The position numbers and the translations under genes were made by a program. A stretch of 64,000 nt of DNA from Euphorbia lathyris (Eukaryota > Streptophyta > Magnoliopsida > Malpighiales > Euphorbiaceae), in NCBI RefSeq assembly GCF_963576675.1, contig NC_088916.1, positions 48,733,001 to 48,797,000 of the forward strand, read 5' to 3'. Positions 45,253 through 55,636 of the stretch are shown in pieces. Position 1 is the stretch's first letter. Every line of letters begins with the position of its first letter. Under the pieces are notes generated by a model. The model saw nothing but the letters and a program-made list of their open reading frames with translations. It searched no databases and had not been told where the DNA came from.

Positions 45253-46783
45253 TGTTAAGCCCAAAATATACCTAAAATATCATACATAAATACATTTAAT
45301 TTACATTGAAATCGTGCTAATTATATTCATTTGGAATACTTTTACCCCTTTATTTACTTCTTTGATGCAAGGTACTTAATTATTTGGTTAAATCCAAATA
45401 GGAGCTAAAACGGAGCTAAAATGGAGGAAAAACCTAAAAAACGTACCGAGAATGCATATCAGTCAGAAGAACGCTCAAGGAGGACGAGAAGCAGTCGAGA
45501 GACAGGGAGATAACTCTCTGTCGCGATTGAGATTTTCATAATCTCAGTCGCGACTTATGAAAGGCGTCACGGAAGAAGAACGAAGTCTTCAACTCGCCCT
45601 TGTACCCCCTGTCGTGACTGAGATTTTTAGAATCTCAGTCGCGACAGCGAAGTATTCTGCACATAATTCACATGTTTTAATCCGAGAAATGCGACTGTTA
45701 GTTTGGATAAAAGTGACCCTTCACCAACGGACACAACCCATCATTTACAACCCTTCAACAACTATAAATAAGTGATCCATTTCAGAAATTGAGAGGTTGG
45801 AAAAGTTAGAGAAATTAGAGAAGAAAGTTATTATGTTGAGTTTCTGATTCAGAAAAGAATCAGAAAGTTAGATTTCATTTCTGTGTAAACAAACTTGCTA
45901 TACACAAGTTGTTATTAGATTAGTTATAAACACAGTATTAGTTTAGTTTCTAAGGTTGATCAGAGACAAGTTTTCATTCTGGTAGTGGACTGACCAGTCT
46001 CTATTCCGAAGATCCAGCGAGAAGAATTGACGGCTGAAGCGTATGAGGTTTGACGCACCTACGGAGTTTGAGGGAAAGATTGACAACCCGGATCTCAAAG
46101 TTTTCGTTGCAATGCTATCCAAGTTTTTACTTCTCTGTTAACTTGTGAAAATTCACATTTCATTAATGATATACTTATTTATTCAATACATTCTTACTGT
46201 TGTTATTTTGATATTGTTCTGACAAAATGATTTTCAAAATGATAAATTGGTGTTTTTATTAAAAACGTTCTATTCCATCTTATTCATATAAGAACTTTGT
46301 TGAACACTTGACAGATTTGGTTTTTATGGATGACATGATCGCTGATCGCGGCTTATCAGACATAAAATACTAGTTTGATTAAGGTAGAAATCTGCTCCGA
46401 TCCAGAGAGATTTCTACGGTTCAAAGCCATTTAATTGAATAAATCGCTATATTATTACATGTCCATAATCTTTACAAAGTTAAAGTTGCTTTCTTTGCTT
46501 TATGAAAATAAGTTTTATACCTACTATTTATTCCAATTACGGAAGTATCTGTCTTGTAATCAAAATCTCGAGACAGAACTGTTCTCTAAACTCGATATAA
46601 TACTTCAATCTAATCCTAATTTACCCAAACCAATTCCATCAATTAAACGTATTTCTTTTATTAAACCTAAACACGTGATTAAAACCGAATTAAATAAAGT
46701 TTTAGTTAAAAAGCGTTCCCTGTGGGTTCGATATCTTTTATTACTACAAGCGTATACCGTGCACTTGCGGAAATCGCTCAATA
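45253..46783 (+). repeat. 5' LTR of the inner Athila
   Basis: It holds two hairpins: 45520-45554 and 45611-45645, each a 15-bp GTCGCGACTGAGATT-type arm, a 5-bp loop and the inverted arm. A TATAAATAA box lies at about 45763-45772. Confidence 0.9.
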
Positions 46784-46789
46784 AGTTTT

Positions 46790-46807
46790 TGGCACCGTTG
46801 CCGGGGA
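46790..46807 (+). other. Primer-binding site of the inner Athila (tRNA-Asp type)
   Basis: TGGCACCGTTGCCGGGGA, identical over 18 bases to the outer Athila's site, starts six bases after the LTR. Confidence 0.8.
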
Positions 46808-46974
46808 ACGCCAAAATTTTTGACAAAATTTTAAATTTTTCGTGTTTTATTTCGAATCTAGGTTTAAACATACTTATTTTAACTTTTATAATTTAATAAT
46901 TTTCATTTACTAATTTATTTATTTTTCAAATTCTGTTTTGTAGGTAGTTTTGGTTCGTGCAAGATTTCAGGTTC

Positions 46975-49173
46975 ATGCGCAGTTCTCGAAGTTCAGGCAT
47001 TGTACCAGACCCTATAGACCCAGAAATTGAGAAAACCATTAGGAAGAACAAGAAAAATAAGAAAAACAAAAATAAGACTCCAGTAAAAACATTTATCGAG
47101 CCAGAAAAAATGGCAGACCCACCAACACTTATGGATTACGCTAGGCCAGGTGTGGCCGGTGTGACCAATAGTATCGTTAGACCCAGAATCACCGCAAACC
47201 AATTTGAAATTAAGCCAGCTTTGCTTAATATGTTGCAAAATAATGTAACATTTTACGGGTTACCTAACGAAAATCCCAACACCCATCTAACAAATTTCCT
47301 TGAAATTTGTGACACTTTTAAAATCCCAGATGTGACTGCAGAAGCAATCAAACTTCGCCTCTTTCCTTTCACTTTGAAGGATAGAGCCAAAGAATGGTTA
47401 ACTTCTATGCCAGCCGCAACTTTTGCCACTTGGGAACAATTAGCCCAAGCATTTTTATCAAAATATTTTCCTTTAGCAAAAACCGCAAGAGTCATAAAAG
47501 AGTTAACATCTTTTTCTCAAAATGATAATGAGACTCTTTATGAAACTTGGAAACGTTTTAAAGAACTTCAACGTTTATGCCCACACCACCAATTACCCGC
47601 CGAACTTTTAATGCAAACATTTTACAATGGACTAAATCCTACAACTAGGGGTTCATTAGATGCTATGTCGGGAGGGCTATTTATGAAGAAAACATCAGCC
47701 CAAGCAAGAGAACTTTTGGAGGAAATGGCAATCAACAGCAGTATGTGGCCCGCGGAACGTGGACATATACCGGAGGCAAAACCATCATCCTCAACCACAC
47801 CATCAGTTAAAGGTATAGTTGAATTTGATCCAGTCGCGATGCTACAAGCCCAATTTTCTGCTTTATCGCACAAAATTGACAAATTTATGGCACCACGCGA
47901 TACGAATGGTAATCCAATCCAAACGGATGTGGATTACGAAAATATGAGTGAGATCGAACAGGTAAATTTTGTCCAAGGGCAAAACCAAACTAATAATCCT
48001 TATTCTAATACGTATAACTCTGGATGGAGGAATCATCCTAACTTTAACTGGAAAGATAACAATAACAATAATGCAAGTGCTAATCAAAATCGTACCACTA
48101 ATTATCAAAATCAGTCAAGATATACGATTAGCACTTTATCTTCTAAAATCGACAAGTTTATAGATGCTATCAGTGGAAAAATAAGTAATCACGACGATGG
48201 TTTTAAACGGATCGAAAATAAATTCGACCAGCTTATTAAAAACCACTCATCTAGCATCCATAATTTGGAGGTTCAAATTGGTCAACTTGCTAAATCAATT
48301 CCATCCCGAAAAGAGGGAAGTCTTCCCAGCCATACGGAAGAAAATCCGAAAGAGCAGGTGAAAGCTATCACTCTTTGTTCAGGGAAAAATTATCAAGGGC
48401 TTGAAATGCCCAAAGATGCAACATTACTAGGAACTGATTTACCAAAGTCCAAAGAAGATATCTTAAACACAAATAGTTCACCATTCGACACAAGTACCAA
48501 AACTTTTGTACCCAAGCCACCTTTTCCGCACAAAGTTCGAAATAAGGACTATGACAAACAACTTCTAACGTTTTTGGATAAACTTAAAAATTTGCACATC
48601 AATTTGACATTTATGGATGCAATCACACAAATTCCTAACTATGGTAAGTTTTTAAAAGATTTAATTTCAAAGAAAATCAGTTGGGAAGGAATTTCATCCA
48701 TTTCGTTAACTGAAGACTGTAGTTCAATCGTGTCAAGTAATTTGCCCACTAAACTCAAAGATCCCGGATGTTTTACTATTCCGTGTAAGTTGGGAGATAT
48801 TGAATTCCCAAGTTGTCTTTGTGATTTAGGAGCAAGTATAAACTTAATGCCATTGTCTATTTTTAACAAGTTAGGTTTAGAAGAAGATATTAAACGTACC
48901 AATATGGTTTTGCAATTAGCGGATCAAACCACTAAGAGGCCATATGGTATAATTGAAGATGTTTTAGTCAAAGTCGATAAATTTATTTTTCCTACCGATT
49001 TTGTTATATTAGACTTTGCATATGATGTAAATTGCCCTTTAATTTTCGGTAGACCGTTTATGAACACGGGACGCGCTCTAGTAGATGTGTCGGAAGGGAA
49101 GGTAGTTTTAAGGATAGGAGAAGATAAGATCGAGTTTAATATGAACAAAGCGATGAAATACCCTATGGAGTAA
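46975..49173 (+). CDS. Inner Athila gag-protease
   Basis: 732 codons from the first ATG (MRSSRSSGIV). The gag core includes LKLRLFPFTLKDRAKEWL-type wording (KLRLFPFTLKDRAKEWLTS), FLSKYFPLAKTARVIKELT, ETLYETWKRFKELQRLCPHH and FYNGLNPTTRGSLDAMSGG. An Asn-rich linker follows, then the aspartic protease with CLCDLGASINLMPLSIFNKLG and NCPLIFGRPFMNTGRALVDV. The active-site triplet DLG replaces DTG/DSG, and the flap region and GRPF block are present. No CCHC knuckle is seen in gag. The frame ends in TAA (49171-49173), but the same frame then runs on without another stop into the RT region. The family reads through here, so the stop is probably a GAA-to-TAA nonsense change. Confidence 0.85.
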   Translation: MRSSRSSGIVPDPIDPEIEKTIRKNKKNKKNKNKTPVKTFIEPEKMADPPTLMDYARPGVAGVTNSIVRPRITANQFEIKPALLNMLQNNVTFYGLPNENPNTHLTNFLEICDTFKIPDVTAEAIKLRLFPFTLKDRAKEWLTSMPAATFATWEQLAQAFLSKYFPLAKTARVIKELTSFSQNDNETLYETWKRFKELQRLCPHHQLPAELLMQTFYNGLNPTTRGSLDAMSGGLFMKKTSAQARELLEEMAINSSMWPAERGHIPEAKPSSSTTPSVKGIVEFDPVAMLQAQFSALSHKIDKFMAPRDTNGNPIQTDVDYENMSEIEQVNFVQGQNQTNNPYSNTYNSGWRNHPNFNWKDNNNNNASANQNRTTNYQNQSRYTISTLSSKIDKFIDAISGKISNHDDGFKRIENKFDQLIKNHSSSIHNLEVQIGQLAKSIPSRKEGSLPSHTEENPKEQVKAITLCSGKNYQGLEMPKDATLLGTDLPKSKEDILNTNSSPFDTSTKTFVPKPPFPHKVRNKDYDKQLLTFLDKLKNLHINLTFMDAITQIPNYGKFLKDLISKKISWEGISSISLTEDCSSIVSSNLPTKLKDPGCFTIPCKLGDIEFPSCLCDLGASINLMPLSIFNKLGLEEDIKRTNMVLQLADQTTKRPYGIIEDVLVKVDKFIFPTDFVILDFAYDVNCPLIFGRPFMNTGRALVDVSEGKVVLRIGEDKIEFNMNKAMKYPME

Positions 49174-49182
49174 TTCGCTTGT

Positions 49183-52100
49183 ATGAAACTTGATTTAGTC
49201 GAGGAATGTGTCAATGATGTAATTCAGAGTGAAGAAATAATTGAACCTATAATAGGTGAGGAATTAGAAGATAAGGACCCAGAGCCTTTGATTCGAGAAG
49301 ATGGACCAGTTCCGCCTTCAATTGTAACACCCCCTAAATTAGAACTTAAAAAGTTACCCAGTCATTTGAGGTACGCTTTCTTAGACGAAGGCGATTCTCT
49401 ACCTATAATTATTTCTAACAAATTAACAAATGATCAAGAAGAAAAATTGAAAGAAGTTGTTAGAAATAGGATAGGAAGTATGGGATGGAAAATTTCAGAC
49501 TTAAAAGGAATTAATCCTAGTATCGTAATGCATATAATTCACTTAGAAGAGGATAAGCCACCTAAAGCGGATAGGCAAAGACGCTTAAATCCGAACATGA
49601 AAGAAGTAGTAAAAAATGAGATTACTAAACTTTTAGACAATGGAATCATTTATCCGATCTCGAATAGTGAATGGGTTAGTCCAATCCATTGTGTACCTAA
49701 AAAAGGAGGCATAACTGTTGTAAGAAATGATGAAGGTGAACTGATACCTACACGAACCACCACCGGTTGGAGGGTTTGTATAGATTATAGGAACCTAAAC
49801 AAAGCAACTAGGAAAGATCATTTCCCTCTACCTTTCATTGATCAAATGATCGAAAGGATAGCCGGTCATGCATTTTATTGTTTCCTAGACGGTTATTCCG
49901 GATTCTTTCAAATTTACATTTACCCGGATGACCAAGACAAAACAACCTTCACATGTCCTTACGGAACATTTGCATATAGGAGAATGCCTTTTGGTCTATG
50001 TAATGCACCAGCAACATTTCAACGATGTATGACAGCAATATTTAATGACTTCATTGAAGATATAATGGAAGTTTTCATGGATGATTTTCAGTTTATGGAG
50101 ATTCTTTCGATGCATGTTTACAGAACTTAGATAAAGTATTGTCTAGATGTGAGGAAACGAATTTAGTATTAAATTGGGAAAAATGTCATTTCATGGTAGA
50201 CGAAGGAATTGTTTTAGTTCATAAGATATCTGAAAAAGGTTTAGAAGTGGACAGAGCAAAGACTTCAGTTATAGAAAAATTACCCCCCACCAACCACTGT
50301 TAAGGGAGTAAGATCATTTTTAGGTCATGCAGGTTTTTACAGAAGGTTTATAAAGAACTTTTCTATAATCTCCAAACCACTTACTAATTTGCTTATGAAA
50401 GATTCCACTTTTTAATAAGGATTGTTTACAAGCTTTCAATACTTTGAAAACAGCTTTAGTCAGTACACCTATAATATCGAAACCCGATTGGAATCTACCT
50501 TTCAAAATTATGTGTGATGCAAGTGACTTAGCTGTAGGATGTGTATTAGGTCAAAGGAAGGATAAGAAACTTCATGTTATATTATGCGAGTCACACATTG
50601 TCCGGTGCACAGTTAAATTACACCACAACTGAAAAGGAAATGTTAGCAGTAGTTTTTGCATGTGATAAGTTTCGATCTTATTTGTTAGGATCTAAAGTCA
50701 TCATCTATACAGATCATGCAGCCTTACGATATTTATTTGCTAAGAAAGATGCAAAACCGCGTCTTATTAGATGGGTTTTATTATTGCAAGAATTTGACAT
50801 TGAGATTAAAGACAAAAAGGGAGTTGAAAACCTTGTCGCCGATCATCTATCAAGACTTGAGGATGAAAAGGGTCCCATCGGTGAAACATCAGGCATTCGA
50901 GATGATTTCCCCGATGAACATCTCATGCAAGTACAAAGTGTCATAGCTCCATGGTATGCGGATATAGCCAATTACTTAGCTGCACATGTTGTGCCAGATG
51001 GATTGACTTCTCAGCAAAAGAAGAAATTCTTTTCAGAAGCTAAGAAATATTTTTGGGAAGATCCATTCTTGTTCAAAACATGCGGCGATGGAATACTTAG
51101 GAGATGTGTTAGTGAGTTTGAATATGACTCTATAATGTTGGAATGTCATGCTAGCACTTACGGAGGTCATAATAGCATAAGCAAAACAGCAGCTAGAATA
51201 CTTGAATGCGGATTCTTTTGGCCTACTCTGTTTAAAGATGTCCGTTCATTTATTATTCGCTGTGATAAATGTCAAAGAACATGGAATATAGGAAGGAAAG
51301 ATGAGATGCCTCTTACGAACATATTGGAAGTTGAAATCTTCGACGTATGGGGGATCGATTTCATGGGTCCTTTTCCTACTTCTTTTGGAAAAAATTACAT
51401 ATTAGTAGCCGTAGATTATATTTCAAAGTGGGTTGAAGAAATTGCAACCCCGACAAATGATTCTAAAGTAGTTGTTAAGTTTTTAAATTCAATATTCTGT
51501 CGATTTGGAGTTCCTAGAGTTATGGTAAGCGACGGTGGTACTCATTTCGTAAATAGAGGGTTTGAGTCACTTATGAAAAAATACGGAGTACACCACCGTA
51601 TCTCTACGCCGTACCATCCTCAAACGAATGGTCAAGCGGAAATTTCAAATAGAGAACTCAAATGGATACTTGAGAAAACAGTTTCGTCTTCTAGAAGAGA
51701 CTGGGCACATAAACTTAACGATGCATTATCGGCATACCGTACTGCATTTAAAACACCTATCGGAATGACACCTTATAGATTAGTCTATGGTAAAGCTTGT
51801 CATTTGCCGGTTGAATTAGAACATAAAGCATATTGGGCTATAAGAACCCTTAATTATGATTTGCAAAGCGCAGGAAAAAAGCGTTTGTTCGACTTAAACG
51901 AGTTGGATGAATTATGCTATTTGTCCTACGAAAATGCAAGAATTTATAAGGATAAAGTTAAAAAGTGGCATGATGCCAAAATCAAAATTAAAAACTTTAA
52001 TGTTGGGGATAAAGTCTTACTTTTTAATTGAGATTAAAGTTATTTCCAGGTAAGCTAAAATCTAGATGGACTGGACCATTTTTAGTTGTTAAAACATTTG

Positions 52101-52231
52101 ATTACGGAACTTTGGAGCTAGAAAAATCCAATGGCGATCGATTTAAGGTTAATGGTAATCGTTGCAAGATTTATTTCGACGGAGCTCCAATTCAAGCAAT
52201 TGAATCCGTGGATAAATTCTATGGAAATTAA
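49183..52231 (+). pseudogene. Inner Athila pol: RT, RNase H and integrase, with several frame breaks
   Basis: RT runs from LDNGIIYPISNSEWVSPIHC through GWRVCIDYRNLNKATRKDHF, YGTFAYRRMPFGLCNAPATF to the catalytic VFMDDF (about 50085), where a missing T shifts the frame. Later slips sit at the C6 tract near 50284, the T5 run near 50410 and about 50580. RNase H follows with [32 protein letters not shown] and [11 protein letters not shown]. Integrase has [10 protein letters not shown]...CDKCQ (HHCC), then catalytic Asp in WGIDFMGPF, Asp in MVSDGGTHF and Glu in [13 protein letters not shown] stop and shift at about 52029 separate the C-terminal SRWTGPFLVVKTFDYG part, ending at 52231. All catalytic residues are present in one frame or another, so the enzyme set was complete before the breaks. 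Confidence 0.85.
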
Positions 52232-52484
52232 TTTATTTAGTTTTCATATTTTTAATTTATAGTTTTTCTTATTTTATGTTCATAATTTTTATTCTTTTTC
52301 TTTTTAGTTTATTTTTATTTTTATTTTTTTAATTTAATTTAATTTACATTAATTTTTATTTTTATTATTTTTATTTTTATTTTTGTGTACAAATGAGTTT
52401 TGTCAACATTAAAATTTTAATTTAGTCATGTTTTGAAAATGATTTCATTAAGTGTTAAGTGTTATTAAGAAATTAAATATGCAG

Positions 52485-52560
52485 AAATCTCAGTTGAGAT
52501 TCTCCATGTTTCAGGATTTGGAAATCTCAGTTGAGATTCCGAAAATCTCAGTTGAGATTT
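52485..52560. repeat. Three AATCTCAGTTGAGATT palindromes upstream of the first ORF1-like gene
   Basis: Units at 52485-52501, 52522-52538 and 52543-52560 each contain AATCTCAGTTGAGATT. The ATCTCAG half matches the half-sites of the LTR hairpins. Confidence 0.85.
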
Positions 52561-52798
52561 TCTATCTTTTTGAAATTGAAATAACTGTAAGGGATTACAG
52601 TCTTCTTTCTTTAAAATTTCTGTCAGTTGAATCGAAGAGGTATCACTTTGGCACCTTTTTTTTAACAGACACAACCTTTCACTTATAAGTCTTATATATT
52701 CCTGTAGGATCAGACTTCTACCATTTCATTTTATCTTTCTGAATTTCTTTCTCAAATTCTCAAATCCTGCAGACTTCATTTTCTTCTCTCTCACAGAC

Positions 52799-53626
52799 AT
52801 GACTAAGTCTTTGAAAAATGTTCAAAAACACACTTCTGCTCAAATCGGGAAAGTTGATATCTCCGATCGTTATGGTGCCTGGTTTCCCATTTATAACCAT
52901 GACGAGGGGAAACGCTTTCTGCAATTCAGATATGCTCAATTCTTTGGCATGATGTATATGGACGAGTTTCTGAATGAGGAACTCGGGATAAGCGAAGACA
53001 TTGATCGATATCTTACTAATTTGGGTTGGACCAAATTTGCTTCTATGAAATTTCCTATAATTGGAAATTGGGTTCTGGAATTTTTATCCACTGTTCGATT
53101 CGTCAATAAGAGACGTGTTCGTCTCAATTTTCGTTGTGAGGGGCAGGTCTTCACTTTTGGATATCCAGAACTACATAATTGGTTTGGATTTCCACCCCGA
53201 AACACAACTCAACACCATCCTGGAAGGGATATGACTTCTAGAGATATATGGAGGATGTTAACAGGATTTTGGCGATTCAATCCACGTCTTGCCTTCAACA
53301 AATCCATCAATTCTAATTCCATGCTGTATCTACATAAATTCCTCTGTCACAGCCTTTTTGGTCGAGTCAGTAGCAATGTTGTGAAAGATACTGATCTCTA
53401 TGTGTTAGGCGACATTTTCCAAGGCAACTCAGTGAACTCCTCGAAGATTCTAATGGAGGGGTTAGTTGCTGCTTCCCGTTCGAAGAACCGGAAGATTGGG
53501 TTCGCCAACATCATTTATGGAATCATATTAGGAGCCAAGGGAACCATTTCTGTCCCTTGGACTGATACAGAACAATTCCCTATTCTAGACTACGAGTTCT
53601 TGGAGAACGAGGGGCTTGTAAAATGA
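52799..53626 (+). CDS. Athila ORF1-like protein, first copy (C-terminally short)
   Basis: 275 codons starting MTKSLKNVQKH. It aligns by eye along its length with the next gene: RYGAWFPIYNHDEGKRF/QYGAPFDITTEAEGRKY, EDIDRYLTNLGWTKFASMKFP/EHIDEYLSVLGWKRFSSMRFP, HNWFGFPPRN/NRWFGFPTRN, HKFLCHSLFGRVSSN/HKFFLSFSLFGRVESS and GIILGAKG/GIVLGARG. This is the plant 'Athila ORF-1' family, lying between pol and the 3' LTR in the position of an env-like gene; its role is unknown. It stops before the acidic and coiled-coil tail seen in the second copy, and related wording runs on after the stop (to about 53728). Confidence 0.75.
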   Translation: MTKSLKNVQKHTSAQIGKVDISDRYGAWFPIYNHDEGKRFLQFRYAQFFGMMYMDEFLNEELGISEDIDRYLTNLGWTKFASMKFPIIGNWVLEFLSTVRFVNKRRVRLNFRCEGQVFTFGYPELHNWFGFPPRNTTQHHPGRDMTSRDIWRMLTGFWRFNPRLAFNKSINSNSMLYLHKFLCHSLFGRVSSNVVKDTDLYVLGDIFQGNSVNSSKILMEGLVAASRSKNRKIGFANIIYGIILGAKGTISVPWTDTEQFPILDYEFLENEGLVK

Positions 53627-53959
53627 GTTTTTCGTTCTGGTCCAACATTCCTTTCTGCACCAGAGAGGCAAGTCTTCATTCAAACGAAGATTAACAGGGC
53701 CAATGCACGTCGTTTGTCAACTACTTAGGGATATAAGGTATTGTTTATATTTTAGATTAAATAAAAGTGCATTAATTCTTTAGTTTAATTCTTTTTATTT
53801 AAGGAACAACCCTTGGTTTTCCTTTAAATTAATGTTTCAGTTTTGTTTATCTCAGTTTCAGCGATTAATATTCACATTAATGCCGCTTAATTATAAGAGG
53901 AATTGGTTTAGAAGTGTTAAAATCATAAAAAACAGTCCAAATTTTACCCAGAATTTCCA

Positions 53960-54078
53960 AAATCTCAGTTGAGATTTCGAATTCTCAGTTGAGACAGCAA
54001 GAGGACCACTTTCAGCAAAATTTTAGACCCCCTACGTACTTGCTATCGCGACTGAGATTGTAAAAATCTCAGTCGCGA
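53960..54078. repeat. Palindromes upstream of the second ORF1-like gene
   Basis: 53960-53976 contains AATCTCAGTTGAGATT, about 53980-53994 a shorter TCTCAGTTGAGA, and 54046-54078 a hairpin with TCGCGACTGAGATT arms. Both palindrome types, the one of 52485-52560 and the one of the LTRs, meet here. Confidence 0.85.
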
Positions 54079-54373
54079 CTTGCGACTTCCAGTCACGGGA
54101 TTTGGGCGAAATTTTGATTCTTCTCCTATTCCTACTCTAATTACTTACCTATTCATCTATCCTAATCAATACCTATTACTTACACCTATTTAAATCACCT
54201 ATTTTTACACCAATCAATCATCTTTTCTCTTCCCAATACCAAGATTCACTCATCTTCCCTATAAATCCTTACCCTATTCATCTTCTTCTTCCCTAATTCA
54301 TCACCATTATCTTTTACTCTCCCTTTCATCCTTTCATATTTTCTTCATCTCTTTCACCCAAATTTCACTAAAA

Positions 54374-55636
54374 ATGCCTAGACAAAAGACCGTTGCTAAC
54401 AAAACCAAGGCCACCGAAGTCAATCGATTACGGGTTCAATATGGAGCACCGTTCGATATTACGACGGAAGCCGAAGGACGCAAATATCGCCGATTTTCTA
54501 ATAGCCAAATAGAGTTCGTCGACATGCTTTTTCTTGACACCGACACGGTAAACACACTTTCTTTTACCGAGCATATTGATGAATATCTTTCCGTTCTTGG
54601 TTGGAAACGATTTTCTAGTATGCGTTTTCCTAGTCTTAAATCGCATATTATTGAGTTTTTGGTTACTCTAACTTATGACAAGAAGAAAGGAGTTATCTCT
54701 TTTCGGAATGATGGAGTTCGTTATGACGTTGGGTATGCGGCTATGAACCGTTGGTTTGGCTTTCCTACTCGGAATTTTTATTCCAAACCAAAGCCTTTTA
54801 ATTCAAATACAGTTTGGCAATCTTTAACCGGTTTAGATGTTTTTAATCCAAAGAATACATCTAGTAAATTGCTTAAGGATGATTGTATCTTCTTCTTTCA
54901 CAAGTTTTTTTTATCATTTTCCTTATTTGGTCGGGTTGAAAGTTCCAAAGTGCAATTTCGTGATTTGGTTGTGTTAGATGCTATTTTTAAAGGTTTGACC
55001 ATTGATAGTATCGAGATGATATTTACTAATTTAGTTCGAGCTTCCAAGTCCCGCAATAAGCAAGTGCCAATGGGTAATTTAATTACCGGCATTGTTTTGG
55101 GTGCTCGGGGTGAATTAGTAGATTATCAAAATATGCCTCATGTTGGTTTACCTTTCTTGGATCTCACGGCACTTCAAAAGGCCAATTTATTGAAGAAAAT
55201 GGGACTGCCCACCTTTATATCTTATGTGGATCGCACAAGACGTGTTTTTGCTACCATGGGTAGTGAAGCCTCAGGTTCTCAAGGTTTAGGTGCCCAAGAT
55301 GATGACGAGGATGATGAAGAGGAATTTGATGAAAAAGAGGAGGAGGAGGAGAATGTTGATGTTCATGCCCACGAGCAAGCAAATGTGGAACCGAATGAAG
55401 AAGAACAAGTTGGATGGCAACGTGTTTTGCAACAAATGAACGAGCATAACCGTCACATGAATTTGCGGTTAGATGAAGTCGTTTCCGCCAATACCAAAAT
55501 GAGTTCGAGGATAAACACGGTGGATGTCAATATCACTACGTTGAGACGTGAGCACAAATCTACTCGTCGCCGGTTGATATCTTTCTTCCGACGCCAAGGA
55601 GTTGAGACTACGCCTTCTCCACCGAGTTCACCTTGA
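54374..55636 (+). CDS. Athila ORF1-like protein, second copy (full length)
   Basis: 420 codons starting MPRQKTVANKTKATEV. The conserved region covers about residues 15-275 (see the first copy). It is followed by an Asp/Glu-rich stretch (about 305-345) and a likely coiled coil ending in basic residues (STRRRLISFFRRQG) and a Pro/Ser tail. No signal peptide or membrane segment is evident in the frame, so an envelope role is not supported by sequence. The frame is intact while pol in the same element is broken. A very hydrophobic frame right after it (55633-55836) is T-rich low-complexity DNA and is not called. Confidence 0.8.
   Translation: MPRQKTVANKTKATEVNRLRVQYGAPFDITTEAEGRKYRRFSNSQIEFVDMLFLDTDTVNTLSFTEHIDEYLSVLGWKRFSSMRFPSLKSHIIEFLVTLTYDKKKGVISFRNDGVRYDVGYAAMNRWFGFPTRNFYSKPKPFNSNTVWQSLTGLDVFNPKNTSSKLLKDDCIFFFHKFFLSFSLFGRVESSKVQFRDLVVLDAIFKGLTIDSIEMIFTNLVRASKSRNKQVPMGNLITGIVLGARGELVDYQNMPHVGLPFLDLTALQKANLLKKMGLPTFISYVDRTRRVFATMGSEASGSQGLGAQDDDEDDEEEFDEKEEEEENVDVHAHEQANVEPNEEEQVGWQRVLQQMNEHNRHMNLRLDEVVSANTKMSSRINTVDVNITTLRREHKSTRRRLISFFRRQGVETTPSPPSSP

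Noticed and set aside
46435..46896. 153-residue frame across the end of the inner 5' LTR, and its copy at 58239-58880
   Set aside because: It runs through LTR, primer site and leader. It is open in both LTRs only because they are copies of each other.
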